This document shows, piece by piece, positions 28,476 to 35,263 of a DNA stretch of 35,263 bases. The notes beneath the pieces were generated by a model that made no database searches, had not been told where the DNA came from, and worked only from the letters and a program-made list of their open reading frames with translations. Each line of letters starts with the position of its first letter. Positions within the stretch are counted from its first letter, which is position 1. This stretch comes from Flavobacterium sp. Root935 (GTDB lineage: Bacteria; Bacteroidota; Bacteroidia; Flavobacteriales; Flavobacteriaceae): NCBI RefSeq assembly GCF_001429295.1, contig NZ_LMJL01000001.1, forward strand, positions 168,794 to 204,056, in the 5' to 3' direction. The position numbers and the translations under genes were made by a program.

Positions 28476-29237
28476 ATGAAAAATATATTCATAAAACTAA
28501 CAATGGTAGTTATTGGAGGTTTACTTTTTACTTCTTGTGAGGCTGACTCAACTGGAGGCGTTTCAAAAGTTACAATCTACCCTACTATTACAGTTAATGG
28601 TGCAAGTACAGTATTTGTACCAGCTGGTGGAACTTACACAGATCCGGGAGTTGTTGCCAAAGAAGGATCTGCTACAATTGAAACTGTAGCGACTTTCAAT
28701 GGAAATTTCAGAGGTGCTAAAACATTAGATGTTAATCAGCCTGATGAGTACACTGAAACTTATACTGCAACAAACAAAGATGGTTTTAAAGCAACTGCTA
28801 CCAGAAAAGTTATTGTATATAAAACTGGAGATTTAGTAAACAGTATCGAAGGTGTTTACCTTTCTACAACTAGAAGAAATGGTACATTATTACCAGCTTC
28901 TCAAGGTAGTTCAGTAGATCAGAAATACATCTACATTTGGAAAAATACTGACGGAACTTACGGAGTATCTGATGCTTTCGGAGGATGGTACAGTATAGGA
29001 AGAAATATTGGAATTACTTCTGCAACAAGAGGCGGAACAATTGCCGGTAATATTCCAACTAATACATTCACTTACCCAGGAAACCCATTAACAAATCAAT
29101 ACTTTGGTGGAGTTGCTAACATTACAGGTTTAACTGTAACTCCTGCAACTAAAACTTTAGTGTTATCTTGCGCTTGGCTTGCGCCACCTGCTACAAACTA
29201 TAGTTTTGTTTCTACATTAACTCAATTGCAAATCTAA
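28476..29237 (+). CDS. Surface lipoprotein with an Ig-like N-terminal domain, SusCD accessory
   Basis: The 253-residue protein has a lipobox FTSC (Cys21) followed by EAD. The N-terminal half, with AGGTYTDPGVVAKEG and YTETYTATNKDGFKATATRKVIV, looks like a bacterial surface Ig-like domain (DUF5011/DUF5012 type). The C-terminal half is beta-rich and Tyr/Gly-rich (IYIWKNTDGTYGVSDAFGGWYSIGRN) and I do not recognise its fold. Its position third after susC-susD matches that of BT2262 in B. thetaiotaomicron. It probably sits on the cell surface beside the SusCD pair, perhaps contacting substrate. Confidence 0.75.
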   Translation: MKNIFIKLTMVVIGGLLFTSCEADSTGGVSKVTIYPTITVNGASTVFVPAGGTYTDPGVVAKEGSATIETVATFNGNFRGAKTLDVNQPDEYTETYTATNKDGFKATATRKVIVYKTGDLVNSIEGVYLSTTRRNGTLLPASQGSSVDQKYIYIWKNTDGTYGVSDAFGGWYSIGRNIGITSATRGGTIAGNIPTNTFTYPGNPLTNQYFGGVANITGLTVTPATKTLVLSCAWLAPPATNYSFVSTLTQLQI

Positions 29238-29247
29238 AATTATTAAA

Positions 29248-29739
29248 ATGAAAAAATTAAAACTAAATATAACACGTGTACTTGTAGCAATGCTTGTACT
29301 TACGTCATTTGTAGCTTGTGACGAAGTTGGAGATACAGATCCAGGAGGAACTTCAGTAGAAGCATTAGCTGGTGATTGGTTTATGAATGTTTCTGCTCCA
29401 GATGGAACAGCTATATCTGAACACGATTTGTTTTCAACTTATAACACTGCTGCAAACGATGGTGGTTTATGGTTAGACGATCATGAAAGTGTTGCTGAAT
29501 TTAAAGTTAAAGTTGTTACAAAAAGCGATGGTACTTTTTCAGCATCTGCAGCTACTAATGAATACAATAGTAGAACTGTAAACATTACAGCTGGTAAAGT
29601 AGAAAAAAATGCAGCAACTTCTAAAGGAGGTCATAAAGTTGACAAAATCACTTTTAATGCTGAATTTAGTGATGAGCCTGGAGTTATCTACTCTTACGAA
29701 GGTCACAGAAGAACTGGTTTCTACGAAGACGAATACTAG
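29248..29739 (+). CDS. Small surface lipoprotein, lipid-binding-like family, SusCD accessory
   Basis: The 163-residue protein has a lipobox FVAC (Cys24) followed by DEVGDTD. After it come EALAGDWFMNVSAPDGTAI, NTAANDGGLWLDDHESVAEFKVKV and KVDKITFNAEFSDEPGVIYSYEGHRRTGF. This pattern resembles the Bacteroidota family called lipid-binding putative hydrolase (PF12888), to which BT2261 belongs; the assignment is from memory and no hydrolase residues are evident. It is the last gene of the operon, 10 bases after the previous one and just before the terminator. Confidence 0.75.
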   Translation: MKKLKLNITRVLVAMLVLTSFVACDEVGDTDPGGTSVEALAGDWFMNVSAPDGTAISEHDLFSTYNTAANDGGLWLDDHESVAEFKVKVVTKSDGTFSASAATNEYNSRTVNITAGKVEKNAATSKGGHKVDKITFNAEFSDEPGVIYSYEGHRRTGFYEDEY

Positions 29740-29766
29740 AATTTTAATTCCAGTAATCTAAATATT

Positions 29767-29798
29767 AAACCATCCCATTAATTTGGGATGGTTTTTTT
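29767..29798 (+). terminator. Terminator of the SusCD-like operon
   Basis: AAACCATCCCA (29767-29777) pairs with TGGGATGGTTT (29784-29794) around a TTAATT loop, followed by a run of seven T residues (29792-29798). It lies 27 bases after the last lipoprotein stop. The rlmB -7 box begins 17 bases after the T run. Confidence 0.9.
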
Positions 29799-29814
29799 AT
29801 ATAAACATTATACC

Positions 29815-29822
29815 TATATTTG
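29815..29822 (+). promoter_or_regulatory. rlmB -7 box (TATATTTG), apparently leaderless
   Basis: TATATTTG matches TAnnTTTG completely, and its last base is followed by just four bases (CGTA) and the ATG at 29827. Transcription would start at or within a base or two of the A of ATG. No TTTG -33 is present; the T run of the preceding terminator occupies that position. Confidence 0.6.
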
Positions 29823-29826
29823 CGTA

Positions 29827-30561
29827 ATGGAAAAAGAACATCAAATATTTGGCATTAGAGCCATCATAGAAGCAATTCAGGCAGGAAAAGAAGTAGACAA
29901 AGTCTTCATTCAGAAAGAGATTTCTGGTGAGTTAATGAAAGATTTAATGAAGGTAATGAAACGTGCTAACATTAACTTCTCCTATGTACCTGTAGAAAAA
30001 CTAAATCGTCTTACTCCAAATAATCATCAAGGTGCAGTTGCCACCATCTCTCCTATCGGTTTTATCGATTTGGAACATCTTGTGGAATCAACTATTGAAT
30101 CTGGAAAAAAACCATTATTTTTAATATTAGATCAAATTTCTGATGCTCGAAATTTTGGAGCTATCATTAGAACAGCAGAATGTACAGGTGTAAATGGTAT
30201 CATTGTACAAAAAGCAGGTTCTGCACCTGTAAACGGTGATACGGTTAAAACTTCGGCTGGTGCTGTTTTTAATGTGCCGATTTGTAAAGTAGAACATATA
30301 AAAGATGCAATATTCTATTTGCAGGGCTCTGGCATTAAAACAGTAGCTGCAACTGAAAAAACCGATCAAAATATTTATGATATAGCACTAGATTCTCCAT
30401 TAGCAATAATCATGGGGTCTGAAGATCGAGGAATAAATCCTTCTGTTTTAAAAATAGTAGATGAGAAAGCAAAACTACCAATGTTTGGTTCAATAGGATC
30501 TTTAAATGTTTCGGTTGCTTGTGGCGCATTTTTATACGAAGCTGTTCGTCAAAGAAGCTAA
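29827..30561 (+). CDS. rlmB: 23S rRNA (guanosine-2'-O-)-methyltransferase RlmB, SpoU family
   Basis: RlmB-type enzymes methylate the 2'-O of a guanosine (E. coli G2251) in the 23S P loop using SAM. The 244-residue protein has an N-terminal substrate-binding domain (IFGIRAIIEAIQAGKEVDKVFIQ) and the SPOUT knot motifs NFGAIIRTAECTGVNGIIV, AIIMGSEDRGINPSVL and LPMFGSIGSLNVSVACGAFLYEAVRQ. The ATG at 29827 is chosen over the in-frame ATG at 29788, which lies in the terminator. A close paralogue acting on tRNA or another rRNA site cannot be excluded. It appears to be transcribed without a leader. Confidence 0.92.
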   Translation: MEKEHQIFGIRAIIEAIQAGKEVDKVFIQKEISGELMKDLMKVMKRANINFSYVPVEKLNRLTPNNHQGAVATISPIGFIDLEHLVESTIESGKKPLFLILDQISDARNFGAIIRTAECTGVNGIIVQKAGSAPVNGDTVKTSAGAVFNVPICKVEHIKDAIFYLQGSGIKTVAATEKTDQNIYDIALDSPLAIIMGSEDRGINPSVLKIVDEKAKLPMFGSIGSLNVSVACGAFLYEAVRQRS

Positions 30562-30608
30562 ATCAAAATTGAGAATAAGATTAGAATGAATAATTAAAAA
30601 TTTAATTA

Positions 30609-31409
30609 ATGCTTTCAAAATCTAATCCAAAATTAATAATTGCTATACTCCGATGCTTGTTTGTAGTCTTGATGATTACAAACAGCTACGGACAAAACAC
30701 TACATACAATCAGTTTTGGAATGAGATTCAATTTAATCAGACTCTCAGCAAAAAATGGTCTACGGAAATAGACTTAAGTGCTGCATACAGCAGTACTGAA
30801 TCTTCTTCAAATTTATTCGAAAATACAATTCAAAGATCTATACGAGGCTGGGCTCATTACTACTTTTTGCCTAGATGGAAATTTTCAACTTTTATAGCTC
30901 ATTACAATAACAAAGACGTGCCTGAAATTGGACAATTTGAATCTCCAGAATGGCGTTTTGCTCTTCAGGGAATTTATTACTTTCATAAAACCGGCTACAC
31001 TTTGAGTACTAGAATGCGAACGGAATTTCGTCACATGAAAAATCAAGATGATGACTACGAAAATGTATTTCGATACCGTCAACAAATAAAATACATACAA
31101 CCAATAAACAGCAAAGTTTTAAGAGAAGGAGTAATATATGCAATTGCTTCTGATGAAATTTATCTAAAATCTGGAACAAAAGTTACAGGAGAAAGTTTTT
31201 TTGATCGCAATAGACTAAATGTTGGGGCAGGATATTTATTTTCAGACGACATTCAGATTGAGCTCACGTACTGCAATGAGTTTTTACCTAGAAATAGTGG
31301 GAACCAAATCACTAATGCGGCATCAGTAACAATAAGCTTTAATAACCTTCTCAGAAATCTTCAAAAGAGAATTGCTAATAATCATAATCCGAAGGATGAA
31401 GAAGAATAA
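30609..31409 (+). CDS. DUF2490-family outer-membrane protein
   Basis: The 266-residue protein has a signal peptide ending NSYGQ (about residue 29). The mature part begins TTYNQFWNEIQFNQTLSKKWSTEIDLSAAYSS and consists of alternating amphipathic strands, such as YTLSTRMRTEFRH and NVFRYRQQIKYIQ. That is the pattern of the DUF2490 family, predicted beta-barrel outer-membrane proteins common in Bacteroidota. The C-terminus is a charged tail (NNHNPKDEEE) rather than an aromatic end. No function is known. It lies 47 bases after rlmB and converges on the next gene with no gap. Confidence 0.75.
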   Translation: MLSKSNPKLIIAILRCLFVVLMITNSYGQNTTYNQFWNEIQFNQTLSKKWSTEIDLSAAYSSTESSSNLFENTIQRSIRGWAHYYFLPRWKFSTFIAHYNNKDVPEIGQFESPEWRFALQGIYYFHKTGYTLSTRMRTEFRHMKNQDDDYENVFRYRQQIKYIQPINSKVLREGVIYAIASDEIYLKSGTKVTGESFFDRNRLNVGAGYLFSDDIQIELTYCNEFLPRNSGNQITNAASVTISFNNLLRNLQKRIANNHNPKDEEE

Positions 31410-31916
31410 CTAATTTTCTTCATTTTTCAAAAAGCATTTAAGCTGCTCAATAATTGCATCTTTATGTAGTTTGAAATTGTAACTTCTCACAAATTCGGTT
31501 CCCTGCATATTAATCTCTGCAATGACAGCTTCGTAATTCGAGAATGCCTCAATATCTTTTTCATCAATTAAATAAAGCACCTGCATAATCGAATCATTTC
31601 TCTGGTATTGGGTATCATAATGAACGAGCTTATAAATATTATTGTCTGCTAGGTGAATTATTAAATCGTCTTTAATCTTTTTTCCAATTTTCTTGTCTGG
31701 AAAAGGAGTTGGCTGTAACGCTACAAAGTAATGTTCCTTATCTGTTACGATATTAATTTTCAATGACTTTGATTTTGTCGTATAAAAGACAGCAGGATCA
31801 AAATAATATTGCATACTACCATCTGGCTGTATCCTATTTTTAATCTCACATTGAGCATTAGATTTGCTATTACAAACAAAACAGAACAATAAAATTAAAA
31901 ATATTATTTTCTTCAT
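31410..31916 (-). CDS. Secreted or periplasmic protein of unknown function
   Basis: I do not recognise this 168-residue protein. It has a clear Sec signal peptide (MKKIIFLILLFCFVCNSKSNAQ, cut about residue 22). The mature protein has mixed strand and helix character, with CEIKNRIQPDGSMQYYFDPAVFYTTKSKSLKI at its start and HYFVALQPTPFPDKK in the middle. No membrane segment or enzyme motif is visible. Its stop codon (TAG) directly abuts the stop of the convergent DUF2490 gene. A TAnnTTTG box at 31945-31952 gives it a leader of about 25 bases, independent of the rhomboid gene. Confidence 0.7.
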   Translation of the reverse strand: MKKIIFLILLFCFVCNSKSNAQCEIKNRIQPDGSMQYYFDPAVFYTTKSKSLKINIVTDKEHYFVALQPTPFPDKKIGKKIKDDLIIHLADNNIYKLVHYDTQYQRNDSIMQVLYLIDEKDIEAFSNYEAVIAEINMQGTEFVRSYNFKLHKDAIIEQLKCFLKNEEN

Positions 31917-31944
31917 GTTGCTTGAAATTAAACTGTTACACTAA

Positions 31945-31980
31945 CAAATTTAATCTTTTTTAGCTAAGAAAACTATCAAA
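31945..31980 (-). promoter_or_regulatory. Candidate promoter of the secreted-protein gene
   Basis: The minus strand reads TTTG (31980-31977), 24 bases, then TAAATTTG (31952-31945). The -7 box is a full match, but the -33 spacing is 3-4 bases longer than usual. Predicted transcription starts near 31940, 24 bases before the ATG at 31916. Confidence 0.45.
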
Positions 31981-32742
31981 TTAAATTTCGTCATCCAATT
32001 CAGTTTTTTTTGTAACAATGTAATTGACTGGAAAACTAGACGAAAAATATTCTATATGGCTTTCTTCTTCATCATTCGAAATGTTCACAAAATTACCATC
32101 TTCATCAAAATGCTTCATAAACGGATCTTGATTTGGATCAAAATCTGTACGCTGCCAGTCGTAAACAATTGGTTTTGCATATTCTGGTGTCCTGTAAAAC
32201 AATGTTAGAGCAAAACCTGTAATAAGCCCTGCCAAATGTCCTTCCCAAGAGATAGATTGATCAACATCAGGAAAAACATACCATATCATTCCGCCGTAAA
32301 GCAAAATAACAGTTAGTGACAAAGCGACTAATCTATAATATCTGGTTTGAATTCCTTTGAAGAAAATAAAACTTATTAAAACATAAATTAATCCGCTTGC
32401 ACCAATATGAAAATTTTCTCTTCCCACAATCCAGGTAATTAATCCAGAAAACAATATTCCGTAAGCAATCACTCCAAATGTCTGTTTCGGGTAAAAAAAC
32501 TGTATCGCTGCTAATAATATTAAAAGCGGAATACTATTATTATATAAGTGGTCTAAATTTTCGTGAATAAAAGGACTAAACAAAACTCCTCGCAAACCCA
32601 AAAAGTCTCTTGGATAAATTCCGTATCGATAAAAATCAAAATCAAAGCGAATCTGCATCCAGTATATAATCCACAAAAAAAGGACAAAAAATAAAGGAAG
32701 TCCAATAACAGAATTTGAAAATTTAAAATTTGTGTCGCTCAT
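31981..32742 (-). CDS. Rhomboid-family intramembrane serine protease
   Basis: Rhomboids cleave substrates inside the membrane. This 253-residue protein has about six hydrophobic segments between residues 12 and 185. The catalytic serine is S116 in HIGASGLIY and the histidine is H169 in WEGHLAGLITG, forming the Ser-His dyad. The oxyanion-region HxxxN is H65-N69 in HLYNNS. The cytosolic C-terminal tail is acidic and ends EYFSSSFPVNYIVTKKTELDDEI. Substrates are unknown. It is divergent from rarA across a 174-base region with inverted repeats, and has a -7 box (TATTTTTG) 40 bases before its ATG. Confidence 0.92.
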   Translation of the reverse strand: MSDTNFKFSNSVIGLPLFFVLFLWIIYWMQIRFDFDFYRYGIYPRDFLGLRGVLFSPFIHENLDHLYNNSIPLLILLAAIQFFYPKQTFGVIAYGILFSGLITWIVGRENFHIGASGLIYVLISFIFFKGIQTRYYRLVALSLTVILLYGGMIWYVFPDVDQSISWEGHLAGLITGFALTLFYRTPEYAKPIVYDWQRTDFDPNQDPFMKHFDEDGNFVNISNDEEESHIEYFSSSFPVNYIVTKKTELDDEI

Positions 32743-32753
32743 ATTTTTATCAA

Positions 32754-32848
32754 TAACAATTGTTAGAGCTCAAAAAACTATCCAAAAATATTTTACTGAT
32801 ATTTTGTCATATAAGAAAAACATAAAAATGTCTCAGATTGTAACAATC
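32754..32848. repeat. Inverted repeats sharing TAACAAT in the rhomboid-rarA divergent region
   Basis: TAACAATTGTTA (32754-32765) is a perfect 12-base palindrome within the predicted rhomboid leader. GATTGTAACAATC (32836-32848) is a 6+1+6 inverted repeat between the two genes. Both contain TAACAAT, and a related CAATTGTTTTA follows at about 32861-32871. They could be operator half-sites or chance in A/T-rich DNA. Confidence 0.3.
32783..32790 (-). promoter_or_regulatory. Candidate -7 box (TATTTTTG) of the rhomboid gene
   Basis: The minus strand reads TATTTTTG, a full TAnnTTTG match, with predicted transcription starting near 32778 and a leader of about 35 bases. No TTTG -33 element is visible at the expected distance. 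Confidence 0.4.
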
Positions 32849-32904
32849 CTTCTTAGTATCAATTGTTTTAACTTTCAATAAATAAAATCTAAAACTAAAA
32901 ATAG

Positions 32905-32912
32905 TAATTTTG
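32905..32912 (+). promoter_or_regulatory. rarA -7 box (TAATTTTG), apparently leaderless
   Basis: TAATTTTG is a full TAnnTTTG match and is followed by four bases (TAGA) and the ATG at 32917, the same spacing as at rlmB. Transcription would start at or next to the ATG. A -33 TTTG is not evident. Confidence 0.6.
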
Positions 32913-32916
32913 TAGA

Positions 32917-34194
32917 ATGGAAGCACCATTAGCAGAACGCATTCGCCCGCAAAAATTAGAAGACTATATTAGCCAGCACCATTTGGTTGGTCCGACTGGT
33001 TCTTTAACACAACAAATTTCAAAAGGAATAATCCCTTCTTTGATTTTTTGGGGACCTCCGGGCACAGGAAAAACAACTCTTGCCCAAATTATTGCACAAG
33101 AATCAAAAAGACCTTTTTATATTTTGAGTGCAATTAATTCTGGCGTAAAGGATATTCGCGATGTTATCGAAAAGGCAAAGCAAAGTGGCGGCTTGTTTAC
33201 TGCTAAAAATCCTATTCTTTTTATTGACGAGATTCACAGATTTAGTAAATCACAACAAGATTCACTTTTGGCTGCGGTCGAAAAAGGCTGGATAACTTTG
33301 ATTGGTGCTACGACAGAGAATCCTAGTTTTGAGGTGATTCCTGCATTATTGTCACGTTGTCAAGTTTATATACTAAATGCTTTTACAAAAGCCGATTTAG
33401 AAGCGTTATTACAGCGTGCAATGAAAACTGATACATATTTATTGACAAAAAACATCAATCTTAAAGAAACAGAAGCTTTATTACGCCTATCAGGTGGTGA
33501 TGGCCGAAAATTGCTCAATATTTTTGAACTAGTCATTAATGCATCTTCAGGTGACGAAATAACGATTACCAACGATCGTGTTTTAGAATTAGTACAGCAG
33601 AATACTGTTTTATATGACAAAACTGGTGAACAGCATTATGATATTATTTCAGCTTTTATAAAATCAATTCGCGGCAGTGATCCAAATGGTGCCGTCTATT
33701 GGCTCGCTAGAATGATTGAAGGCGGTGAAGACGTGAAGTTTATTGCTCGAAGAATGCTAATTCTTTCTAGCGAAGATATTGGCAATGCAAATCCGACAGC
33801 TTTTATCATGGCCAATAACACTTTTCAGGCAGTTACAACTATTGGATATCCCGAAAGCAGAATTATTTTAAGCCAATGCGCCATTTATCTTGCTACATCT
33901 CCAAAAAGCAATGCTTCATACATGGCAATTGGAAATGCACAGCAATTGGTAAAACAAACTGGAGATTTGCCAGTCCCAATTCATTTGCGAAATGCGCCAA
34001 CAAAATTAATGAAAGAGTTAGGATATGGCGATGAATATAAATATTCGCATGATTATGCTAATAATTTTGCGGAACAAGAATTCCTGCCAGATGCTATAAA
34101 AGAAACGGTTCTTTACAATCCTGGAAACAATTCTAGAGAGAACAGCAACCGAGAATTTTTAAAGAACCGTTGGAAAGATAAATATGGCTATTAA
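32917..34194 (+). CDS. rarA: Replication-associated recombination protein A (RarA/MgsA, AAA+ ATPase)
   Basis: RarA is a AAA+ ATPase that acts at stalled replication forks and single-stranded DNA junctions. At 425 residues it has normal length. It starts [25 protein letters not shown], the family opening. Walker A is GPPGTGKT (46-53), Walker B LFIDEIHR (101-108), sensor 1 is in ATTENPSF, and the arginine finger lies in LLSRCQVY. The C-terminal oligomerisation domain has [32 protein letters not shown] and [19 protein letters not shown]. It is convergent with the next gene, 15 bases apart, without an obvious terminator. Confidence 0.95.
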   Translation: MEAPLAERIRPQKLEDYISQHHLVGPTGSLTQQISKGIIPSLIFWGPPGTGKTTLAQIIAQESKRPFYILSAINSGVKDIRDVIEKAKQSGGLFTAKNPILFIDEIHRFSKSQQDSLLAAVEKGWITLIGATTENPSFEVIPALLSRCQVYILNAFTKADLEALLQRAMKTDTYLLTKNINLKETEALLRLSGGDGRKLLNIFELVINASSGDEITITNDRVLELVQQNTVLYDKTGEQHYDIISAFIKSIRGSDPNGAVYWLARMIEGGEDVKFIARRMLILSSEDIGNANPTAFIMANNTFQAVTTIGYPESRIILSQCAIYLATSPKSNASYMAIGNAQQLVKQTGDLPVPIHLRNAPTKLMKELGYGDEYKYSHDYANNFAEQEFLPDAIKETVLYNPGNNSRENSNREFLKNRWKDKYGY

Positions 34195-34209
34195 ACAGTA
34201 TTTTATATT

Positions 34210-34980
34210 TTAAAATTTAACTACAATTTTTTCTGAAACCAATTTATCATTTTGGTACGATTCAAAGTACCATTGTCCATCTTCTTTTAAGATTAAAGAA
34301 CCTTGAACATTATCTTTTATGGCGATGAAAACATTACTTTGAGAAGTTTTAAGAAGCTTCATTACTACTTTCGGTGTTTTATCTATTAACTGATATCCAG
34401 ATTCAGTTGGCTGCGCATATAATAAATTTGGATCTTTTAAATCTGGAGATGGAGTTACAGCAACAACTTGAGCTGCGGCAACTGTTGTAACTGCTGCAGG
34501 GGCAGCATTCGTTCTTACAGGGGCAGATGATGTTTTAGAAGTTGTAACGGGAGTACCGCTATATTTATAATGCAATGCATAAACAGATTTAAAAGCATTT
34601 TCTAATGCTTCTCTATATGCTAAATCATAATCTTTTTCTTTACTTCTTCCAACTTCAGAGGTAAAAACAACTTGACCAAAACAATCTTTGAATTGAACAA
34701 TAAGTTTAGTTACCAAAAAAGCACTATCTTTTGTTACATCAATGTATAAAACCTGACAGCGATCTGTATATCCTTCTGGGAGTTGTTCATTTGTATAAAA
34801 AGCTTCGAAACCTGCTTTAAGTAAGTTCTGTTTACTCAAAGTTGCCAAACGATATTGATTATCAGTTTTTATAAAGTCATATTTTAGAGGCACAATTACA
34901 GCTTTGTAATCATTAACAGACTGCGCGAATCCAACAACTGAACATAAAATTGCAGTAATTAAAAGTTTAATCTTCATCAT
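34210..34980 (-). CDS. Exported protein of unknown function, two domains joined by an Ala/Thr/Pro linker
   Basis: I do not recognise this 256-residue protein beyond its appearance as a conserved Flavobacteriaceae type. A signal peptide (MMKIKLLITAILCSVVGFAQ) precedes an N-terminal domain (about 25-140) containing VPLKYDFIKTDNQYRLATLSKQNLLKAGFEAFYT. A low-complexity Ala/Thr/Val/Pro linker (about 142-179) leads to a small beta-rich C-terminal domain (about 185-256) with PTESGYQLIDKTPKVVMKLLKTSQSNVFIAI and GQWYFESYQNDKLVSEKIVVKF. Its ATG overlaps the stop of the upstream HAD gene by one base (TAATG), so the two are translationally coupled. The next in-frame ATG is only one codon further in. Confidence 0.7.
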   Translation of the reverse strand: MMKIKLLITAILCSVVGFAQSVNDYKAVIVPLKYDFIKTDNQYRLATLSKQNLLKAGFEAFYTNEQLPEGYTDRCQVLYIDVTKDSAFLVTKLIVQFKDCFGQVVFTSEVGRSKEKDYDLAYREALENAFKSVYALHYKYSGTPVTTSKTSSAPVRTNAAPAAVTTVAAAQVVAVTPSPDLKDPNLLYAQPTESGYQLIDKTPKVVMKLLKTSQSNVFIAIKDNVQGSLILKEDGQWYFESYQNDKLVSEKIVVKF

Positions 34981-35263
34981 TATAAATATTTTTTTAGTTC
35001 TAATAAATGGTTAATTTGTTTATAATCTCCGGAAACATCCAATTTTTTTTCATTAAAGAAAATAGCATCCAATCCAGCATTTAAAGCGCCATTTACATCG
35101 GCTTCAAAATCGTCTCCAATCATAATACTGTTTTCTTTTGAAGTATTGGCCAATTGTAATGCATAATCAAATATAATACTATTTGGCTTTTTAACTCCTG
35201 CTAATTCCGAATTTGTAATAGTAGCAAAATAACCTCCAAGCGAAGCATTATTTATTTTTTTTT
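34980..35263 (-). CDS. HAD-superfamily hydrolase, C-terminal fragment (YjjG-like nucleotidase group)
   Basis: Hand translation from the window edge to the TAA at 34980-34982 gives the last 93 residues of a HAD phosphatase; the start is outside the window. Motif III is the lysine in ELAGVKKPNSIIFDYAL, and motif IV is GDDFEADVNGALNAGLDAIFF, which binds magnesium through the acidic residues. The arrangement is like that of YjjG-type pyrimidine 5'-nucleotidases common in Bacteroidota, but other HAD phosphatases fit too. The nucleophilic aspartate (motif I) is in the missing part. Confidence 0.8.
   Translation of the reverse strand, partial: KKINNASLGGYFATITNSELAGVKKPNSIIFDYALQLANTSKENSIMIGDDFEADVNGALNAGLDAIFFNEKKLDVSGDYKQINHLLELKKYL

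Noticed and set aside
29788..29826. Upstream ATG extending RlmB by 13 residues
   Set aside because: It lies inside the terminator and before the -7 box; the family start MEKEHQIFG is at 29827.

Overview
The window is a piece of an A+T-rich Bacteroidota chromosome, very probably Flavobacterium or a close relative in the Flavobacteriaceae. This rests on the SusC/SusD-type outer-membrane genes, lipoproteins with acidic residues after the lipid-bearing cysteine, the near absence of Shine-Dalgarno sequences, and repeated matches to the Bacteroidota promoter pattern TTTG-N19-20-TAnnTTTG. Other lineage signs are a str operon ending in rpsJ without tuf, and a secY-infA junction without map or adk.

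Layout. Positions 1-4214 (minus strand) hold the start of a dimethylargininase-like gene, then citrate synthase (gltA), enolase (eno) and carbamoyl-phosphate synthase small subunit (carA), with hairpin terminators after gltA and eno. Positions 4395-18193 (minus) are one long ribosomal transcription unit: rplC-D-W-B, rpsS, rplV, rpsC, rplP, rpmC, rpsQ, rplN-X-E, rpsN, rpsH, rplF-R, rpsE, rpmD, rplO, secY, infA, rpmJ, rpsM-K-D, rpoA, rplQ. It has a near-consensus promoter upstream of rplC and a 14-bp-stem terminator after rplQ. Positions 18445-21949 (minus) are a separate str unit, rpsL-rpsG-fusA-rpsJ, with its own promoter and terminator. rpmJ (38 codons) and two partial edge genes were added by hand-translation.

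On the plus strand from 22048 come an Omp85-like outer-membrane protein and a four-gene operon (23833-29739): a SusC-like TonB-dependent transporter, a SusD-like lipoprotein and two further lipoproteins. Its composition recalls the Bacteroides thetaiotaomicron BT2264-BT2261 peptide-uptake cluster. After its terminator come rlmB (23S rRNA methyltransferase), a DUF2490 protein, a secreted protein of unknown function and a rhomboid protease (the last two on minus), rarA (replication-associated AAA+ ATPase), a periplasmic or envelope protein of unknown function and the end of a HAD phosphatase.

The most interesting signals are non-coding. The only three wide spacers inside the 13-kb ribosomal unit (before rpsH, rpsD and rplQ) each hold an RNA hairpin. 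The two ribosomal operons also begin with hairpins placed almost at the predicted transcription start. The hairpins before rpsH (S8) and rpsD (S4) sit directly upstream of the two proteins that autoregulate the spc and alpha operons in E. coli, although at different positions. Two downstream genes, rlmB and rarA, have a TAnnTTTG box exactly four bases before the ATG and look leaderless. I found no tRNA, rRNA, CRISPR array, insertion sequence or defence system.
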